A stretch of 15,784 nucleotides of DNA from Candidatus Aminicenantota bacterium. GTDB taxonomy: Bacteria; Acidobacteriota; Aminicenantia; Aminicenantales; Aminicenantaceae. Where the stretch lies: NCBI GenBank assembly GCA_013139435.1, contig WTAW01000223.1, positions 1-15,784 of the forward strand, written 5' to 3'. The notes beneath the pieces are model-generated. The model made no database searches, had not been told where the DNA came from, and worked only from the letters and a program-made list of their open reading frames with translations. Positions 6,951-15,363 of this stretch are shown here, in pieces (position 1 is the first letter of the stretch; each line of letters begins with the position of its first letter). Both the position numbers and the translations under genes were made by a program.

Positions 6951-7679
6951 TCACTCCAGTCCAAAATCCTCCCCAAGATATGATCGTCTGACTTCCTCAG
7001 AAGTGATCAGGTCCTGTGGAGTCCCTTCTTTCAAGATCTTGCCGCTATCGATGATATAGGCACGGTCGGTGATCTTCAAAGTCTCTCTGACGCTGTGATC
7101 TGTTATGAGTAGCCCGATCCTTTTTTTCTTTAATGCAAGGATGATCTCTTGAAGGTCGAGGATCGCCAGCGGGTCGATGCCTGTGAATGGCTCATCCAAG
7201 AGAATATACTCCGGATCGGTGATCAGTGCTCGTGCGATCTCAAGTCTTCGCCGTTCCCCCCCCGATAGAGTATATGCCTTAGCTCCGACGAGTTTGTCGA
7301 GCCCAAACTCAGCGAGAGTCTCTTTGACACGGCCGTTGTATCTCGAAGGGGAGATCCCGATCATTTCCAGGATGGACGTCAGGTTATCGGCGACAGTGAG
7401 TTTTCGGAATGCGGAAGGTTCTTGCGGAAGAAGACAGAGCCCTCTCCGTGCTCTCATATACATGGGAAGGTCTGTGATGTCCTCACCATCGAGGATAACC
7501 TTTCCTGCATCATGAGGGATGAGACCGAGAATGAGGGAGAATGATGTGGTTTTTCCTGCACCGTTGGGTCCTAAAAGTCCAACGATCTCGCCCTTTTTGA
7601 CCCTGATCGAGACGTCATCGACAACTTTTTTCTTGTGGTAACTCTTTTTCAATCCTACGGCTTCGAGATAATTGTTCAT
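6951..7679 (-). CDS. lptB: LPS export ABC transporter ATPase LptB
   Basis: LptB is the cytoplasmic ATPase that powers LptFG-dependent extraction of lipopolysaccharide from the inner membrane. The 242-aa protein has Walker A GPNGAGKTT (~39-47), the Q-loop region LPQEPSAF, the ABC signature LSGGERRRLEIARAL, Walker B YILLDEPFTGIDP and the H-loop ITDHSV, and matches the usual LptB length. Its place directly after the LptC/LptA-type gene (3 bp gap) and before rpoN supports LptB over other ABC ATPases. LptF and LptG are not in this window. Translation is probably coupled to lptCA, since no good ribosome site precedes ATG 7679. Confidence 0.95.
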   Translation of the reverse strand: MNNYLEAVGLKKSYHKKKVVDDVSIRVKKGEIVGLLGPNGAGKTTSFSLILGLIPHDAGKVILDGEDITDLPMYMRARRGLCLLPQEPSAFRKLTVADNLTSILEMIGISPSRYNGRVKETLAEFGLDKLVGAKAYTLSGGERRRLEIARALITDPEYILLDEPFTGIDPLAILDLQEIILALKKKRIGLLITDHSVRETLKITDRAYIIDSGKILKEGTPQDLITSEEVRRSYLGEDFGLE

Positions 7680-7682
7680 ATT

Positions 7683-9599
7683 TCACGATTTTATTACTGT
7701 TACAGACCTTTCTCGACCTTTATTCTCGACGACGATTTTACCATCGGCTATGAAAAAAGTCAATTTAGTTCCCGCTGTTTTCCCCTGGTCCTTGGCGATG
7801 AGAACCGGATCTCCTGTAAGAACGATCGTCTCCTTTCTCATATCGAACACGGCACTTTGTCCTCTTCCTTGGTACTGTTCTTGTGTGATCACAACATCGT
7901 CAACAGCAGTGATTCTTTTTATGTCCCCACCGTTCTTTTCCAGGTGAATAAAAACGGATTGTGCTGTTAAAACGATATTCTCGACTTTGAGAGTATTCTT
8001 TCCTTGGTAATGCACAATGTCCCTGTCAGGATCATACGACATTGCCTCTGCAGTGATCGTCACCCGTTCTTTCCTTTCCCTATCCTTGGGCACATACGGG
8101 AAAGTCGAGCTGATGTTACCCTCTGCAGTGACCATGCCTGTATCCTTGTGAATGTTGAGCACGTCAGCGAACAGTATATCCTTGTCCTGCCAAACTTTAT
8201 TGCCTCCACTAAAGTTAAAACGTTTTTGCGAGGCAAAATATCTCATTTCCTGAGTGGTTATGAACACAGGTTTGTTTTCCGAAAAGAATCCGACAGCCTG
8301 CTTTCCTTCCTTCTGAGTATTGAAAATCATTTGGACGTTCCCGCTTGCATCCATATTGTTGTTTTTACGGGAAATGTTGATTATCTCCGCTTTTATATCT
8401 AAATCTCCTGTTGAAACACTTGCTCTGATGATGTCTTTACCCCGAGTTATAAGGGAGTTTTTATCCTCCTCAATAGCTATGGTATCTCCATGAATGCTCC
8501 TCTGGATCTCTCCGTTTTCGTCCCTCTCGACGACCTCTGCATCCTTATTTGCAAAAAACCGCACCAGCTCGCCCTCACGATTCAGGCGAAATTCTACAGA
8601 TTTTCCTTTGATCTGTATTGATTTTCCTGACTCAGACATAAATTTGAAGGCACAGTCGCCATTTGCTGACACTTGCCGAATTTTTGGAACATTGAGAAAA
8701 GTCTGAATCAGGACTTCCTCGGCTTGGATTTCTCGCTTATTGCCATAGAGGTGCAGAGCTTCCTTATTGGGCACAGAAGAAGGGTTCGCCTCGCTCTCTT
8801 CCAAGGAAGCGTTGACATTACCGCTGAATAGCATTGTTCTGATATTTTCATTGTTCGCGGTCAATTTAAAGTCAAGGCAATCAGATGTGACCCAACTTCT
8901 GTCATGAGAAAGACGCACATTGCCTTGGAGCTTGCCTTTCTTCCCACGCTTCACAAAGGAAAACATATCACCCTCGAGCACTATGGGGATGGACGGACTC
9001 AGATCTGATAAGATTTCAAGATGTATGTCTTCGTTGAGCTCCAAAGCCCTGTCCTTCAGGGAATAGAGCATCCTTTGCCCGGAACCTGACAATCTTTCAG
9101 AAGTAAAACGGATAGGATAATTGCTTTTAAACATCTGTTTATCTGCATCATATTCCAGAAAAGACACATCGAGATTGAGGTCTTTGAATTGAACTCTGGA
9201 TCTGTTGGCAAACTGAAACTTGGTTCCCTCTTTGTCATAAACAACTTCATTGCCATAAAGGAAAATATCCTCGCCCTCACTTTTTTCAAAAAAAACGATC
9301 TCGACATTCCCCTCGAGATGATATTGATCATCCTCTCCCATGTAGTGTTTGTCCGCCCGGATCTGTAGATTTCCCTTTTGCCCTTTGGCTTCAAAAAATT
9401 CGATCTGCTCTTTTTGTTCGAGCATTTCTTGCTTGGCATTTTTGGGTGCATGGCCTATCTTTGGTTGTTGTTTTGTGTGTGTTATCAGGTTCACGGCTAT
9501 GACTGCCAAAAGAGAAAAAAAAGCGACCGCGATGAGAGATTTCCACACTTTTATCCATTGGATTCTGATCTTTTCGATACGTACAACTACACCAGACAT
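7683..9599 (-). CDS. Fused LptC-LptA-type periplasmic LPS transport protein
   Basis: This 638-aa protein has one N-terminal membrane segment (about residues 18-40, IAVAFFSLLAVIAVNLITH), placing the rest in the periplasm. Next comes an LptC-like region (IEFFEAKGQKGNLQIRADK onwards), then repeated OstA/LptA-like beta-jellyroll segments alternating 'GNV'-type strands (LEGNVEIVF, LQGNVRLS, ASGNVQMIF, AEGNISS). The end (AVFDMRKETIVLTGDPVLI ... LTFFIADGKIVVE) matches the LptA C-terminus. Separate LptC and LptA are ~190 and ~185 aa, so this is a fusion with extra repeats. It may span much of the periplasm as one chain passing LPS to LptD. It lies 34 bp after recJ and 3 bp before lptB. The domain count is an estimate by eye. 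Confidence 0.85.
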   Translation of the reverse strand: MSGVVVRIEKIRIQWIKVWKSLIAVAFFSLLAVIAVNLITHTKQQPKIGHAPKNAKQEMLEQKEQIEFFEAKGQKGNLQIRADKHYMGEDDQYHLEGNVEIVFFEKSEGEDIFLYGNEVVYDKEGTKFQFANRSRVQFKDLNLDVSFLEYDADKQMFKSNYPIRFTSERLSGSGQRMLYSLKDRALELNEDIHLEILSDLSPSIPIVLEGDMFSFVKRGKKGKLQGNVRLSHDRSWVTSDCLDFKLTANNENIRTMLFSGNVNASLEESEANPSSVPNKEALHLYGNKREIQAEEVLIQTFLNVPKIRQVSANGDCAFKFMSESGKSIQIKGKSVEFRLNREGELVRFFANKDAEVVERDENGEIQRSIHGDTIAIEEDKNSLITRGKDIIRASVSTGDLDIKAEIINISRKNNNMDASGNVQMIFNTQKEGKQAVGFFSENKPVFITTQEMRYFASQKRFNFSGGNKVWQDKDILFADVLNIHKDTGMVTAEGNISSTFPYVPKDRERKERVTITAEAMSYDPDRDIVHYQGKNTLKVENIVLTAQSVFIHLEKNGGDIKRITAVDDVVITQEQYQGRGQSAVFDMRKETIVLTGDPVLIAKDQGKTAGTKLTFFIADGKIVVENKGRERSVTVIKS

Positions 9600-9633
9600 C
9601 TCTCTTTATGCCCCAAGAATATTATAAATGATT

Positions 9634-11334
9634 TTAGCGGATTTTGATATCCTCAAGCGAGAGATTGAGCCTCTCTTCCCCCAAATAATGAGAAAACTGG
9701 AGAGAATAGACGAGGTCGATCAGATCTCCTCTCTGTGCCTTTTCGGCCCAATCGCTTCTTCCCCATCCCAGGGCTTCAAACATTTTTCCGTTCTGCTTGA
9801 GTATGAATTTGCTATGTTTGCCGTTGATCGTTTTCGGCTCCGCAACGACCTCTGCCATCTCAGTCAAGAAAATCGGCTTGGGATTTCCGACGCCAAACGG
9901 TGAGAGCAGTTGCAAGTTATCGAGGAATCGGACTCCAATGGTATCGAAGCTAAGTTTTGCGTCAATGTGAATTTTTTTCTTAAAGTCATCCTCTGTCAGT
10001 TTCGAATCTGAGAAGACGTTTACAGCCTTCTTGAATGCATCCATCCGATCACGCATGAGTTCACAACCTACGGCCAGAACATGACCCCCATAGGTCAAAA
10101 GATACTGCTTGTTTTCATCCAAACAATCTATGAGCGGAAATTCCTTTATGCTCCGCCCCGAGCCAGAGGCCTTCTCATCTCTGTAAGAAAAAAGGAGTAT
10201 AGGCTGATGGAAGGCATCTTTCAGTTTTGATGCCACGATCCCGATCACACCCCTGTGCCATTCCTCACATCCAAGGATCAACAGCTTATACTTCTCGTGG
10301 AGTTTTTTTTCTTCGATCTGCCTCATGGATTGTTGGAATATTTTTCTCTCGATCTTTTGTCTTTCAGTATTCAGTTTGTCCAATTGCCGCACTGCTTCCT
10401 CGGTCTTCTCGACAGTTTTTGAAAAGAAAAGCTGGACAGCCAGGTCTGTAAGGCCAAGCCTTCCGGCTGCATTGATCCTCGGGCCGATCCTGAATCCCAC
10501 ATCCCCCACCGTGATCTTTTTCCCTGACAGGCCGCAGACTTCCATCAAACTCTTCAGGCCGATGTTGTTGACATCTTCAAGTTGTTCCAAACCGAACTTG
10601 ACAAAAAGTCTATTTTCGCCCTTGAGAGTGGCAACATCCACAATAGTCCCGATGGATACGAGTTTAAGGTAGTGGGGAAGTTGTGATGCCTTCCCCTCCG
10701 ATTCCAAAAGAGCCTGGATCAATTTGAACACAACACCGATTCCAGCGAGATTCCTATCGGGATACCCCGAAGATCCCAAAACAGGATTTAAAACCGCATG
10801 CGCCGCCGGCAGAGAAGATCCCGGCTGATGGTGGTCTGTAATGATGACGTCAACGCCATTCTCCTTGGCCCGATTGACAAAGTCCACAGCTTTGATGCCG
10901 CAGTCAACACTGATCACCAAGGAGGATTCCCTTGCTAGAACATTTTCTAAGTATCGCTCCTTTATTCCGTATCCCTGTTTCAGCCTATCCGGAATAAAAT
11001 ATTCCACGTCTGCTCCCAGGGATTGTAGGGCCTTTGTCAACACCACCACAGAAAGAATCCCATCGACGTCATAGTCCCCAAAGATAAATATGCGTTCTCC
11101 GTTAGATATCGCTTGTTTTATCCTATCTGTCGCCTCTTGCATGCCCTTCATCAGAAAGGGATCATGAAGGTTTTCCAGTGTCCCAAACAGAAATTGTTGT
11201 ACGTCTTGGGCATCACCAATGTTCCGGTTGATCAATATTTGAGCGATCTCTAGAAGTATCCCCAACTCTTTTGCAAGAGTCTTTGCGTTCTCATTTTCTG
11301 GACGTAGTACCCATACGGATTCTCGCATAGCCAC
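9634..11334 (-). CDS. recJ: Single-stranded-DNA-specific exonuclease RecJ
   Basis: RecJ is a 5'-to-3' exonuclease on single-stranded DNA acting in recombination, mismatch and base-excision repair. The 566-aa protein has the DHH-family metal motifs GDYDVDG (86-92) and ITDHHQPG (DHH at 167-169), an SVDCG motif, and the DHHA1-domain segments HRGVIGIVASKL, SGSGRS and YGGHVLAVG, followed by the OB-like C-terminal domain. Length is normal. The start is GTG at 11334; an ATG two codons later (11328) is an equal candidate and neither has a strong ribosome site. It is the first gene of the minus-strand run and diverges from ftsY across 194 bp. Confidence 0.95.
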   Translation of the reverse strand: MAMRESVWVLRPENENAKTLAKELGILLEIAQILINRNIGDAQDVQQFLFGTLENLHDPFLMKGMQEATDRIKQAISNGERIFIFGDYDVDGILSVVVLTKALQSLGADVEYFIPDRLKQGYGIKERYLENVLARESSLVISVDCGIKAVDFVNRAKENGVDVIITDHHQPGSSLPAAHAVLNPVLGSSGYPDRNLAGIGVVFKLIQALLESEGKASQLPHYLKLVSIGTIVDVATLKGENRLFVKFGLEQLEDVNNIGLKSLMEVCGLSGKKITVGDVGFRIGPRINAAGRLGLTDLAVQLFFSKTVEKTEEAVRQLDKLNTERQKIERKIFQQSMRQIEEKKLHEKYKLLILGCEEWHRGVIGIVASKLKDAFHQPILLFSYRDEKASGSGRSIKEFPLIDCLDENKQYLLTYGGHVLAVGCELMRDRMDAFKKAVNVFSDSKLTEDDFKKKIHIDAKLSFDTIGVRFLDNLQLLSPFGVGNPKPIFLTEMAEVVAEPKTINGKHSKFILKQNGKMFEALGWGRSDWAEKAQRGDLIDLVYSLQFSHYLGEERLNLSLEDIKIR

Positions 11335-11405
11335 TTAACTTAACACAATTCAAACTATACCTCAATCACTCATTTCAAAAAGTATACACCTCTTTAAGTC
11401 TCTCC

Positions 11406-11463
11406 AAATCCGTGATGATTGTTGTACCAAATGTCCTACAAATATACACGCCATCACGGATTT
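11406..11463. repeat. 58-bp inverted-repeat element between recJ and ftsY
   Basis: AAATCCGTGATG (11406-11417) and CATCACGGATTT (11452-11463) are perfect 12-bp inverted repeats around 34 bp, which contain a smaller TTGTA/TACAA pair (11422-11426, 11437-11441). The outer ends AATCCGTGnTGAT are shared with the larger element at 15364-15574, so this looks like a small member of a repeat family rather than a chance hairpin. It lies upstream of the ftsY promoter and of recJ. Confidence 0.55.
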
Positions 11464-11490
11464 AAAATTCTTTAAAAAGATTTTAAGAGG

Positions 11491-11519
11491 TTGATTTTAG
11501 ACAGAGTGAAAAATATAAT
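11491..11519 (+). promoter_or_regulatory. Sigma-70-type promoter of ftsY-ribD-ribE-ribBA
   Basis: TTGATT (11491-11496), a 17-bp spacer and a perfect TATAAT (11514-11519) form a strong vegetative promoter. The -10 ends only 9 bp before the ftsY GTG (11529), so transcription should begin about 2-4 bases before the start codon, giving a leaderless or nearly leaderless message. Confidence 0.7.
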
Positions 11520-11528
11520 AATTAGGCT

Positions 11529-12422
11529 GTGCTCGGAAACCTGAAAGACAAACTAACAAAAACACGAGAGACCTTCAAGGAAAAATTCGACGAGTTTCTC
11601 TGTAGCGATAAGAACAAAGAAGAAATCCTCGAAGATCTTATGGAATCTCTGATTTTGGCTGATGTGAGCCTTCAATCATCGGAAAAAATCATCGGTTCCC
11701 TTCATGAAAAAATCAAAAAAACAGATCCCTTCTCAAAGATCAAAGAACTTCTGGAGCAAGAAATCATCGCCATCCTCTCTCAGTTTCCATCAGAGCTTCA
11801 ACTGAATAATCCCCAATCCGTTGTTATGTTTGTCGGAGTCAACGGCGGAGGGAAAACAACCTCCCTTGCTAAACTGGCCAATCACTACACCAGGGTTGGA
11901 CAAAATGTTCTCTTGGTCGCTGCAGACACATTCCGAGCCGCCGCTCCAGAGCAACTGACCATATGGGGAAAAAGACTGAACATTCCGGTCATCAGAGGCC
12001 AGTATGGCGCAGATCCGGCATCTGTTGTTTTCGATGCGATCCAATCCTTTAAGGCCCGAGGGCTGCAACTCCTCCTGATCGACACAGCTGGACGGATCCA
12101 TACGAATGTGAACCTCATGAATGAGTTGGAAAAGATCAAAAGAGTTGTCTCTCGCGAAATCGAGGGGGCGCCTCATGAGAGCTTACTGGTTTTGGATGCA
12201 AGCATCGGACAAAACGCTCTCAACCAGGCACGAGAGTTCTTGAAATTCTCTGGTTTGACAGGAATTTTTCTCACAAAGTTAGATGGAACGGCTCGAGGCG
12301 GAAGTGTTATCAGTATTGTGGATGAACTCGAGCTCCCCATAAAATTCATTGGCATCGGCGAAGGGGAAGAGGACATCCTCCCCTTTTCGGCGGAAGAATT
12401 CACGAATGCCCTGCTCTCATGA
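11529..12422 (+). CDS. ftsY: Signal recognition particle receptor FtsY
   Basis: FtsY is the SRP receptor GTPase that brings ribosomes making membrane proteins to the translocon. The 297 residues comprise the N domain (helical, ~1-95) and G domain only. The acidic A domain of E. coli FtsY is absent, as in many bacteria. G1 is GVNGGGKTTSLAKLA (103-117), DTFRAAAPEQL follows, G3 is DTAGR, G4 is TKLDGTARGG, and the C-terminus FIGIGEGEEDILPFSAEEF is complete. The start is GTG 11529; no other start codon occurs before Met38 and MLGNLKDKLTKTRETF fits the family N-terminus. No Shine-Dalgarno sequence precedes it. The stop overlaps the ribD ATG (ATGA). Confidence 0.96.
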   Translation: MLGNLKDKLTKTRETFKEKFDEFLCSDKNKEEILEDLMESLILADVSLQSSEKIIGSLHEKIKKTDPFSKIKELLEQEIIAILSQFPSELQLNNPQSVVMFVGVNGGGKTTSLAKLANHYTRVGQNVLLVAADTFRAAAPEQLTIWGKRLNIPVIRGQYGADPASVVFDAIQSFKARGLQLLLIDTAGRIHTNVNLMNELEKIKRVVSREIEGAPHESLLVLDASIGQNALNQAREFLKFSGLTGIFLTKLDGTARGGSVISIVDELELPIKFIGIGEGEEDILPFSAEEFTNALLS

Positions 12423-13525
12423 ATACAAAGCACCTTAAAGATATTGCCTACCTCCAAATGGCCTATGGCCTGGCCGAACAGGCCAAGGGCTGGGCCAGCC
12501 CGAATCCCCTTGTGGGTACGGTCATCGTCAAGGGAGACACCATCATAGGCTTTGGGTACCATAAGAAGCCGGGACAACCTCATGCCGAGGTTGTCGCACT
12601 CCAAAGAGCTGGCCTAAAGGCTAAAAATAGCACGGCGTACATAACCCTTGAACCCTGCATTCATTGGGGAAGGACGCCTCCTTGTGTCAACAGCATCCTT
12701 CAAGCGGGCATCAAAAGAGTCGTCGTCTCTTCCCTGGATCCCAATCCTCTTGTCTACCGAAAGGGTATTCAAAAGTTGGAACAGAGCGGCATATCTGTTT
12801 CTGTGGGGCTTCTTGCAGAGAGGAATAATAGGCTGAATGAATCCTATCTAAAACACATAACCCAAAAAATTCCCTTTGTCACGGTCAAAGCCGCCGTCAG
12901 CGCGGATGGGAAAATTGCGACAGAAACCCACGCGTCCCGATGGATCACATCCGGACCCACACGAGAGTATGTCCACCTCTTGCGTGGGGAGAACGATGCC
13001 ATCATGGTGGGAATCAACACCATACTCAAGGACGATCCCAGATTAACCGTCCGCCACCGCAATTGGTCCAGAAAACGTATCACCCGAGTGATCCTGGACT
13101 CCACACTGCGTCTCCCTCTTCATTCCCGGATCTGTGACACCCTCAAACACGGTGAGATCATCGTGTTCACCAACAGACAGGCCTCTCCCAAAAAAATAAG
13201 CGCCCTCACAAAAAAGGGCATCCGAGTCATTCCGCTCTCTCAATCTAGAGCAAGAATTGATATCAAAGAGGCTCTGTCCTGGCTTGGAAACCGTGAGATC
13301 TCGAGTGTCCTCGTTGAGGGAGGAGGTCTGTTGCTCACATCGATTTTTGAGGAAAAATTAGCAGACAAGATCTTCCTCATGCGATCGCCCAGATTGATCG
13401 GAGGGAAAGAAGCACCCACAGTCTTTGGAGGGCGTGGCGTGGCGACAATCAAGGAATCACTCCGGTTAAAAAGAACACATCATTTCGCGATCGGGAGCGA
13501 CACCATTTGCGAAGGATATTTTTAA
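12419..13525 (+). CDS. ribD: Riboflavin biosynthesis deaminase/reductase RibD
   Basis: RibD catalyses the second and third steps of the riboflavin pathway: deamination of the pyrimidine from GTP cyclohydrolase II, then reduction of its ribosyl group. The 368-aa protein has both halves. The N-terminal zinc deaminase has HAE (His55, Glu57) and EPCIHWGRTPPC (Cys80, Cys89). The NADPH-dependent reductase starts near residue 140 with VTVKAAVSADGKIAT and WITSGPTREYVHLLR, then DAIMVGINTILKDDPRLTVR. The usual PCSH is PCIH here, a mild change. ATG 12419 overlaps the ftsY TGA by 4 bp without a clear ribosome site, so translation is likely coupled to ftsY. Confidence 0.96.
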   Translation: MNTKHLKDIAYLQMAYGLAEQAKGWASPNPLVGTVIVKGDTIIGFGYHKKPGQPHAEVVALQRAGLKAKNSTAYITLEPCIHWGRTPPCVNSILQAGIKRVVVSSLDPNPLVYRKGIQKLEQSGISVSVGLLAERNNRLNESYLKHITQKIPFVTVKAAVSADGKIATETHASRWITSGPTREYVHLLRGENDAIMVGINTILKDDPRLTVRHRNWSRKRITRVILDSTLRLPLHSRICDTLKHGEIIVFTNRQASPKKISALTKKGIRVIPLSQSRARIDIKEALSWLGNREISSVLVEGGGLLLTSIFEEKLADKIFLMRSPRLIGGKEAPTVFGGRGVATIKESLRLKRTHHFAIGSDTICEGYF

Positions 13526-14115
13526 TGTTTACAGGAATCATAAAAAATCAAGGATTATTCAAGGGATACAGGTCGGGCAAACAGGAGATGGTCGTGGAAG
13601 AGCCATTTGTCGCTGGCCAATTAGAATTGGGTGGAAGCCTGGCCATTAACGGTGTCTGTTTGAGCCTTATCAAAAAAGATCACGACACTCTTTTCTTTAA
13701 CCTGTCCGAGGAGACGCTCAAACACACAACTCTCGGCTCTTTGCGCCCCAAGGAGCGGCTCAATCTCGAGCTTCCTCTCTCTCTCTCCACACCACTGAGC
13801 GGACATATCGTCACCGGCCACGTCGATGGAGTAGGGAAGCTCAAACGTATCAAAGCGATGGGGAAAGGGAAAAGGTTCACAATTTCCTTCCCTTCCGAAC
13901 TCAGGCCTTACTTTGTTCCCAAGGGCTCGGTTGCGTTGAATGGCGTAAGTCTAACTGTCGCAGATCTATCGTCCTTGACGTTTGATGTCGAAATCATCCC
14001 CATAACTCTGGAGGAGTCCAACTTGGGTGCGATCAGAAGGGGTGACGCAGTCAACATCGAATGTGACATCTTGGGTAAATACGTGTATAATTGGATATCC
14101 AAACACCCGCGTTAA
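13525..14115 (+). CDS. ribE: Riboflavin synthase, alpha chain
   Basis: This enzyme joins two molecules of 6,7-dimethyl-8-ribityllumazine to give riboflavin. The 196-aa protein has two lumazine-binding repeats: the first with MFTGII, LAINGVCLSL and SEETLKHTTLG, the second with GHIVTGHVDGVG, VALNGVSLTV and IIPITLEESNLG. The His often found in 'IIPHT' is Ile here. I chose ATG 13525 because MFTGII is the invariant N-terminus and AAGGAT lies about 7 bases upstream; an upstream in-frame start would lie inside ribD. The start shares its A with the ribD stop (TAATG). It is followed 13 bp later by ribBA. Some databases use ribC for this gene. Confidence 0.95.
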   Translation: MFTGIIKNQGLFKGYRSGKQEMVVEEPFVAGQLELGGSLAINGVCLSLIKKDHDTLFFNLSEETLKHTTLGSLRPKERLNLELPLSLSTPLSGHIVTGHVDGVGKLKRIKAMGKGKRFTISFPSELRPYFVPKGSVALNGVSLTVADLSSLTFDVEIIPITLEESNLGAIRRGDAVNIECDILGKYVYNWISKHPR

Positions 14116-14128
14116 AGGATTAAAAAAA

Positions 14129-15346
14129 ATGTTACAGAAACCGAAAGTTGCCTCAGTCAAAGACGCTATCCAAGCGGTCAGATCCGGCAAACTGATCATT
14201 ATCATCGATGATGAAGACAGAGAAAACGAAGGCGACCTCATGGTTGCTGCAGAAAGAGTGACTCCAGATATCATCAATTTTATGGCAAAGTACGGTCGAG
14301 GCCTCATCTGTCTTCCCCTACGTGAAGAGAGGCTGAAGGCGCTCAATCTTCCCTTGATGGTGGCCGAAAATACAGCGCAATTCCAGACGGCCTTCACCGT
14401 CTCTATAGACGCCAAAGAGGGAATCACCACAGGGATCTCTGCCTATGACCGCGCAAAAACGATCCTCACGGCCATTGCCCCAAAAACTTCCCCCTCAGAC
14501 CTGGCACGGCCAGGGCATATCTTTCCCCTAAAGGCCATGAACGGAGGTGTGCTCGAAAGGGCAGGACAGACAGAAGCTGCCGTGGACATCGCACGTCTAG
14601 CGGGCTTAAAGGAAGCCGGAGTGATCTGTGAGATCATGAACGAAGACGGAACAATGGCCCGAATACCCCAACTGGAAACATACAGCCAGACTTATGACAT
14701 CCCGATCCTTACGATCACTGACCTCATCAAGTACAGGATGAAAACCGAGACTCTTGTCCAAAAGATCGAAGAGGCCAAGCTCCCCACAAAATTCGGAGAC
14801 TTTAAGATCATGGTGTTCGAGGACAGCATTCGTAGAGAACAACATATTGCGCTGGTCAGTGGAGAGCTTAAAAAGGACGACCCCACCCTTGTGAGAGCCC
14901 ATTCCCAGTGTCTTACAGGAGACACTTTTGGCTCGAACCGCTGCGACTGTGGTGCCCAGCTTCAACAAGCCATGAAATTGATCGGTGATGAAGGAAAAGG
15001 AGTGATCCTCTATATCCTCAACCATGAGGGTAGAGGCATCGGACTGATCAATAAGATCAAAGCTTACGCCATCCAGGACGAAGGGGCGGACACCGTGGAG
15101 GCCAACGAAAAACTTGGATTTAAGCCAGACCACCGAGATTACGGGATCGGCGCTCAGATTCTTGTGGCTCTGGGGGTGAACAAACTCCGGCTCATAACGA
15201 ACAATCCGCGCAAATTCATCGGTCTTTCGGGGTATGGATTGGAGATCGCCGATCGCGTTCCGATCGAAATACCACCGAATGAATCCAACATCAAATATCT
15301 AAAGACCAAAAAAGAGAAAATGGGCCACATCCTGGAAATGGTCTAA
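14129..15346 (+). CDS. ribBA: Bifunctional 3,4-DHBP synthase / GTP cyclohydrolase II
   Basis: RibBA supplies both riboflavin precursors: RibB makes 3,4-dihydroxy-2-butanone 4-phosphate from ribulose 5-phosphate, and RibA opens GTP. The protein is 405 aa when started at ATG 14129, which follows AAAGGA by 9 bases; the longer in-frame start at 14027 lies inside ribE and is rejected. The RibB half shows DDEDRENEGDLMVAAE, GITTGISAYDRAKTI and PGHIFPLKAMNGGVLERAGQ. The RibA half (from ~residue 207) shows the zinc-binding SQCLTGDTFGSNRCDCG, NHEGRGIGLINKIKAYAIQD and NNPRKFIGLSGYGLEI. The 'RQEGRG' of many homologues is NHEGRG. It is the last gene of the operon; ribH does not follow. Confidence 0.96.
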   Translation: MLQKPKVASVKDAIQAVRSGKLIIIIDDEDRENEGDLMVAAERVTPDIINFMAKYGRGLICLPLREERLKALNLPLMVAENTAQFQTAFTVSIDAKEGITTGISAYDRAKTILTAIAPKTSPSDLARPGHIFPLKAMNGGVLERAGQTEAAVDIARLAGLKEAGVICEIMNEDGTMARIPQLETYSQTYDIPILTITDLIKYRMKTETLVQKIEEAKLPTKFGDFKIMVFEDSIRREQHIALVSGELKKDDPTLVRAHSQCLTGDTFGSNRCDCGAQLQQAMKLIGDEGKGVILYILNHEGRGIGLINKIKAYAIQDEGADTVEANEKLGFKPDHRDYGIGAQILVALGVNKLRLITNNPRKFIGLSGYGLEIADRVPIEIPPNESNIKYLKTKKEKMGHILEMV

Positions 15347-15363
15347 CTCACCTCAAATTCCCG

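Noticed and set aside
9621..9626. TATAAT on the minus strand between recJ and lptCA
   Set aside because: There is no acceptable -35 at 16-18 bp, and the 34-bp gap fits simple cotranscription.
11335..11528. FMN (RFN) riboswitch upstream of ftsY-rib
   Set aside because: None of the conserved RFN blocks are visible; the region holds only the inverted-repeat element and the promoter.
14027..14128. 34-residue N-terminal extension of RibBA
   Set aside because: It lies inside the ribE coding region; ATG 14129 has AAAGGA at proper spacing and gives the normal protein length.
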